Positions 60,820 to 64,000 of a DNA stretch of 64,000 bases are shown here, one piece after another. The first letter of the stretch is position 1. The number at the start of each line of letters is the position of its first letter. This DNA comes from Sanderia malayensis (lineage: Eukaryota > Cnidaria > Scyphozoa > Semaeostomeae > Pelagiidae). The notes beneath the pieces are model-generated. The model did no database searches. It was not told the origin of the DNA and saw only the letters and a list, made by a program, of their open reading frames with translations. The position numbers were made by a program, and so were the translations under genes. The stretch spans positions 6,724,896 through 6,788,895 of the forward strand of contig RQOL01000660.1 in NCBI GenBank assembly GCA_013076295.1, read 5' to 3'.

Positions 60820-61480
60820 CTAAAAATAATATAAATCCATATGGAAAACAGATAAATGAACCGTCGTTACTAAAACGAGGAACTAGCGGAACCACCGGGG
60901 AACATGCGAAATGACTAGGGAACGACCATTGAACTAGCGGAGCAACTGCGGAACAGTTGGAGCCACACAAAGGAACGAGCGGGAACGAGCGCGGAATCAC
61001 CCTCAAACATTGCCCTCCAATGGTTGTCATTTTTTTCCAACTTGATACATCGAAACCCTGTGACCTCCACCCTTCGAGAGATGTCTAGGCCTATCAACTG
61101 GCACAACAGAAGGATACTAAGTTCTTGAACTTGTAGTAACGTTGTAAAGCCAATCATAACTATGCAGTAAAATAAGCATAAAATAATACTTTAAAGGTTT
61201 GTAAACTGATTCCGTGGGGTCTAAGGCTCTTTCTCTTGCTACAACCAATTTCTTTCATGAGATGAGACGAACAACAAGTAAATATACATAAATACACAAA
61301 AAATGTTTTTCCTTTCATTTCTTTCACAAAATCCAGAGCTTCATTACGGCATACGAACACGGCAAGGGTGGCTGGCTTGAAATTTTTTTCATCACCTCCT
61401 CACCCGCTATACAGAGGGACATGGAGAACACGAGGACCATTCTCAAAGACATGGAGAACACGGTAATGAATTTCGATTTA
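60820..61480. other. Region expected to hold the transporter's 5' exons
   Basis: A minus-strand frame runs from 61030 into the first recognised transporter exon, but its upstream part (Pro/Ser-rich, no membrane helix) looks intronic. A run of near-repeats of GGAACGAGCGG around 60885-60995 is present. Confidence 0.3.
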
Positions 61481-62332
61481 TTGTCACCAGGCTAGTGTGG
61501 CCTGGATACTACGCATGAAAGCGGAGTCGACAGCCAGTCCCAAGCTCGGATAAACATTAGAGAAAGGCACGATGCTGGGGCATACCCCATAAGCGACGCG
61601 CAGCGGCACTATGGTCTTGACGCTGCGAGAAGTAGACGAGCGAGGCCAAAAAGCCTCAGAGTAGCTACTCTGAATGTCGGTACCCTAACAGGAAAAAGTA
61701 GAGAGCTAGCAGATGTGATGAAGCGAAGGGGGTTGACATACCATGCTTGCAAGAAGCACAGTTGACAGGGGGAAGTCTGGTGGCAAAGCAAGAGATATGG
61801 GAGATGGCTATAGACTCTACTATAGTGGAGGAGAAAATCCTAGAAATGAACGGCAATATGCCTAAAGGAAGAGTGGCACGAGAAAGTGCTGGAAACGGAG
61901 AGGAAGTTTCACCGTGTTATGGCAATGCGTTTGGTGACACCAAAAAAGACGTACAGTATAGTGTCAGCCTATGCCCCGCAGGAGAGATGTGATGAGGAGG
62001 AAAAACAAGAATTTTGGAACCAATTGGCCAGAGTCCTAGGAGGCATTGGCAGTAACGACGAACTTATTTTGGCAGGGGACCTAAATAGGCATGTGGGAAG
62101 AGAACGATCAGCAGCTTTTGAGATGTGGCATAGGGGGAAGACTAGAGGAAGAGTAAATTCTGGAGGAGAAGCAATACTGGACTACGCATGGAAAGGAGAC
62201 CTGGCACTAGTAAATATTTTTTAGCAAAGAGTGAAAGACAAATATACACCTACGAAAGCAGGCCAAACCTGACCATAATTGATTACATCATGGTGCGCAG
62301 GGAGAACCTGGGAAAGGTCAGAAACTGCAAGG

Positions 62333-62345
62333 TTATACCCGGAGA
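62333..62345 (+). repeat. Target-site duplication, left copy
   Basis: The 13-bp sequence TTATACCCGGAGA is repeated exactly at 62895-62907 on the other side of the Penelope-like insert. Confidence 0.9.
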
Positions 62346-62894
62346 TAGAATGTGGCGTACGATAAATAGAATTGAAAAGAGGTATGACGTAAGAAGAAAT
62401 AAATAAACAACCAAATATATCAAAAAACAACCAAACAACCAAACCAAATATAATATATCCAAACAAATAAACAACCAAACCAAATATAATATATCCAAAC
62501 AAATAAACAACCGTTTTGGTGAGCATCTCCGCAACGTTCGCAACAAAGTACATCTGAAAGAAACACATCGAAATGATCCTGACTCCAACATCGCCAAACA
62601 TTTTAATTCTCCAAACCATTCTACTGATAACATGACAATACTTGGCCTCATCTACGCACCAACTGACAGTCTAAAAAGAAAAACTTTGGAAAAAAGAATC
62701 ATATTTGGCCTTGGCACACTCTTTCCAGCTGGACTTAACAAACAGTTTTCTTATCTATAATTATATATTGATATGGACGCTTTACTTTATGCCTATTTAT
62801 TAAACATACTCTTCTTACGTCATACCTCTTTTCAATTCTATTTATCGTACGCCGCATTCTATTTCTGTTATTTGCAACCGTTCTTCTTTTATTT
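62346..62894 (+). mobile_element. Penelope-like element fragment inserted in the LINE
   Basis: The insert is bounded by a 13-bp direct repeat, TTATACCCGGAGA, at 62333-62345 and 62895-62907, and the host LINE frame resumes after it. Inside, 51-bp inverted repeats occupy 62346-62396 and 62811-62861 with one mismatch. Between them are two copies of an AT-rich 38- to 39-bp unit (62437-62512) and an 83-codon frame at 62512-62760, which ends in a stop. That frame reads RFGEHLRNVRNK, then IAKHFNSPNHS, then IFGLGTLFPAGLN. These are features of the C-terminal end of Penelope-like polyproteins, where a GIY-YIG endonuclease domain lies. No reverse transcriptase is present, so this is a 5'-truncated or derived copy. 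Confidence 0.82.
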
Positions 62895-62907
62895 TTATAC
62901 CCGGAGA
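62895..62907 (+). repeat. Target-site duplication, right copy
   Basis: This is an exact match to 62333-62345. LINE coding sequence (QHRMLVIDMWV) resumes after it. Confidence 0.9.
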
Positions 62908-64000
62908 GCCGGTAGCGCCACAACATCGAATGCTGGTGATAGACATGTGGGTGCAGAGAAAAAAGAGGCGTACAAGAAGGGAAAGACCAAAAAGGATCAA
63001 CTGGTGGAAACTCAAGGAGACAGCGGGAGAAGACCTGAATTGTAAAGTAGCAGAAGTCCTAAATAGAGAAGGCGAAGTAAGGATTACTTGGAGAGGCATC
63101 TACCCTAAAATAATGGAAGGATAATGGAAGCAGCCAAAGAAACCCTTGGAGAGAGTAAGGCAGGAAAATATCTAGAAAAGGAAACTTGGTGGTGGAACGA
63201 AGAGGTGCAGGAGGCAGTACGGAATAAGAAACAGGCCTTTAGACTGTGGAGCAAGTCAAGGTCAGATGAAGACAAACAGGAATATGTGAGACTGAACACG
63301 ATCAGCAAGGAGAAGTATGCGATAGCTAAGGAGCAAGGGTACGAGGAACTGTACAATGATTTTGAGGTATATGGGCTGAAAAGGATCAAGGATCTACAGA
63401 CTGGCAACATCCCGACAAAGGAGAGCAAGGGACATTGGCAAGCTGTCTTTTGTACGGAGCGAGGAAGGAGAAGTCCTAGGAGATGACCAGGAAGTGAAGG
63501 AAAGGTAGAGACAGTACTTTAATAAACTGCTCAACACCAAGAACAATATGTGAGCACTCCCTGAAGTAGAAGCGGTTCAAGGTCACGGAGGAGGAGGTCT
63601 CAAAGCAGATTGGGAAGATGAAGCTGAAAAAAGCAAGAGGACACGAGGAGCTCCCGGTAGAGCCCGTTGAGAAAGCTGCAGTACACTGGAACCACCCGGA
63701 TGACTGATTGCTTCCAAGACATCATCAGAAATGTAATCCCAGAGAAATGGAGGACGAGCAAAACTGTACCTATCTACAAACAAAAGAGGGGACCCTTTAA
63801 GCTGTGGAAATTACAGGGGAATCAAGCTGCTCTGCCACTGTTTGAAGATCTTTGAGAGGGTGTGGAGGCACGATTGAGAGTTGGTGAAGATAGGCGATAA
63901 CCAATACGGATTCCAGAAAGGAAAGTCTACAACGGAGCCCATGTTCTATCTGAGGATGCTGCAAGAGAAGTATAGAGAATACAACAAGGATTTGTAAATG

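Larger units (their letters stand above)
61490..64000 (+). mobile_element. Decayed endonuclease/reverse-transcriptase LINE, runs off the window
   Basis: Plus-strand fragments in shifting frames show an apurinic-type endonuclease: RVATLNVGTLTGKSRELADV near 61660, then YSIVSAYAPQE, LILAGDLNRHVGR and IDYIMVRRENL. A reverse-transcriptase N-terminal region follows from about 63120 (WWWNEEVQEAVRNKKQAFR). The palm begins near 63830 with FERVWRHD and QYGFQKGKST. This is the type of LINE whose endonuclease is often labelled craniofacial-development-protein-2-like in animal databases. Several frameshifts and stops make it inactive. A separate element interrupts it at 62346-62894. Confidence 0.88.

Noticed and set aside
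1..64000. tRNA and rRNA genes
   Set aside because: I looked for GGTTCGAATCC-type T-arms with matching acceptor stems and for ribosomal RNA signatures and found none that hold together.

Overview
This window is from an AT-rich nuclear genome of an invertebrate animal. Coding sequence is split by short GT-AG introns whose phases I could join by hand. The genes include a COUP-TF (NR2F) nuclear receptor, a pappalysin and a mitochondrial-clan cytochrome P450. COUP-TF receptors are known from cnidarians and bilaterians, so a non-vertebrate eumetazoan is the best guess; the exact phylum cannot be read from this sequence alone. Mobile DNA is dense and varied: LINEs, a Penelope-like fragment, a copia-like fragment, several inverted-repeat DNA transposons and a foldback-like element.

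Layout. About 1-3.27 kb holds no supported gene. At 3.27-11.04 kb (+) is a complete nine-exon pappalysin (PAPP-A family) gene. At 11.1-21.4 kb is a repeat-rich interval with a 32-bp minisatellite, several inverted-repeat elements, an orphan Rab-GTPase first exon with a damaged P-loop, and a decayed OTU-protease fragment. At 21.4-31.36 kb (-) is a three-exon COUP-TF gene with a long Asn/Gly-rich tail. At 35.4-38.8 kb (+) is a DUF229 alkaline-phosphatase-superfamily gene with a membrane anchor. At 39.3-44.14 kb (-) is an eleven-exon von Willebrand A-domain gene whose first intron carries a truncated LINE. At 44.7-49.3 kb is a cluster of inverted-repeat (MITE-like) elements, including a nested pair. 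At 50.4-52.45 kb (-) is a two-exon mitochondrial-clan P450. At 52.7-53.85 kb is a foldback-like element with long inverted arms built of 21-bp repeats. At 54.5-55.05 kb is a broken copia RNase H fragment, followed at 55.8 kb by another MITE. At 56.9-60.8 kb (-) is a partial multi-exon MFS transporter resembling the ZIFL group. At 61.5 kb to the end (+) is a decayed endonuclease/reverse-transcriptase LINE, interrupted by a Penelope-like fragment flanked by 13-bp target duplications and 51-bp inverted repeats.

The host genes look unrelated (extracellular protease, nuclear receptor, phosphatase-like ectoenzyme, vWA protein, P450, transporter) and do not form a pathway. Gene models for the pappalysin, COUP-TF, vWA and P450 genes close in frame over all exons. 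The DUF229 5' end and both ends of the transporter are unresolved.
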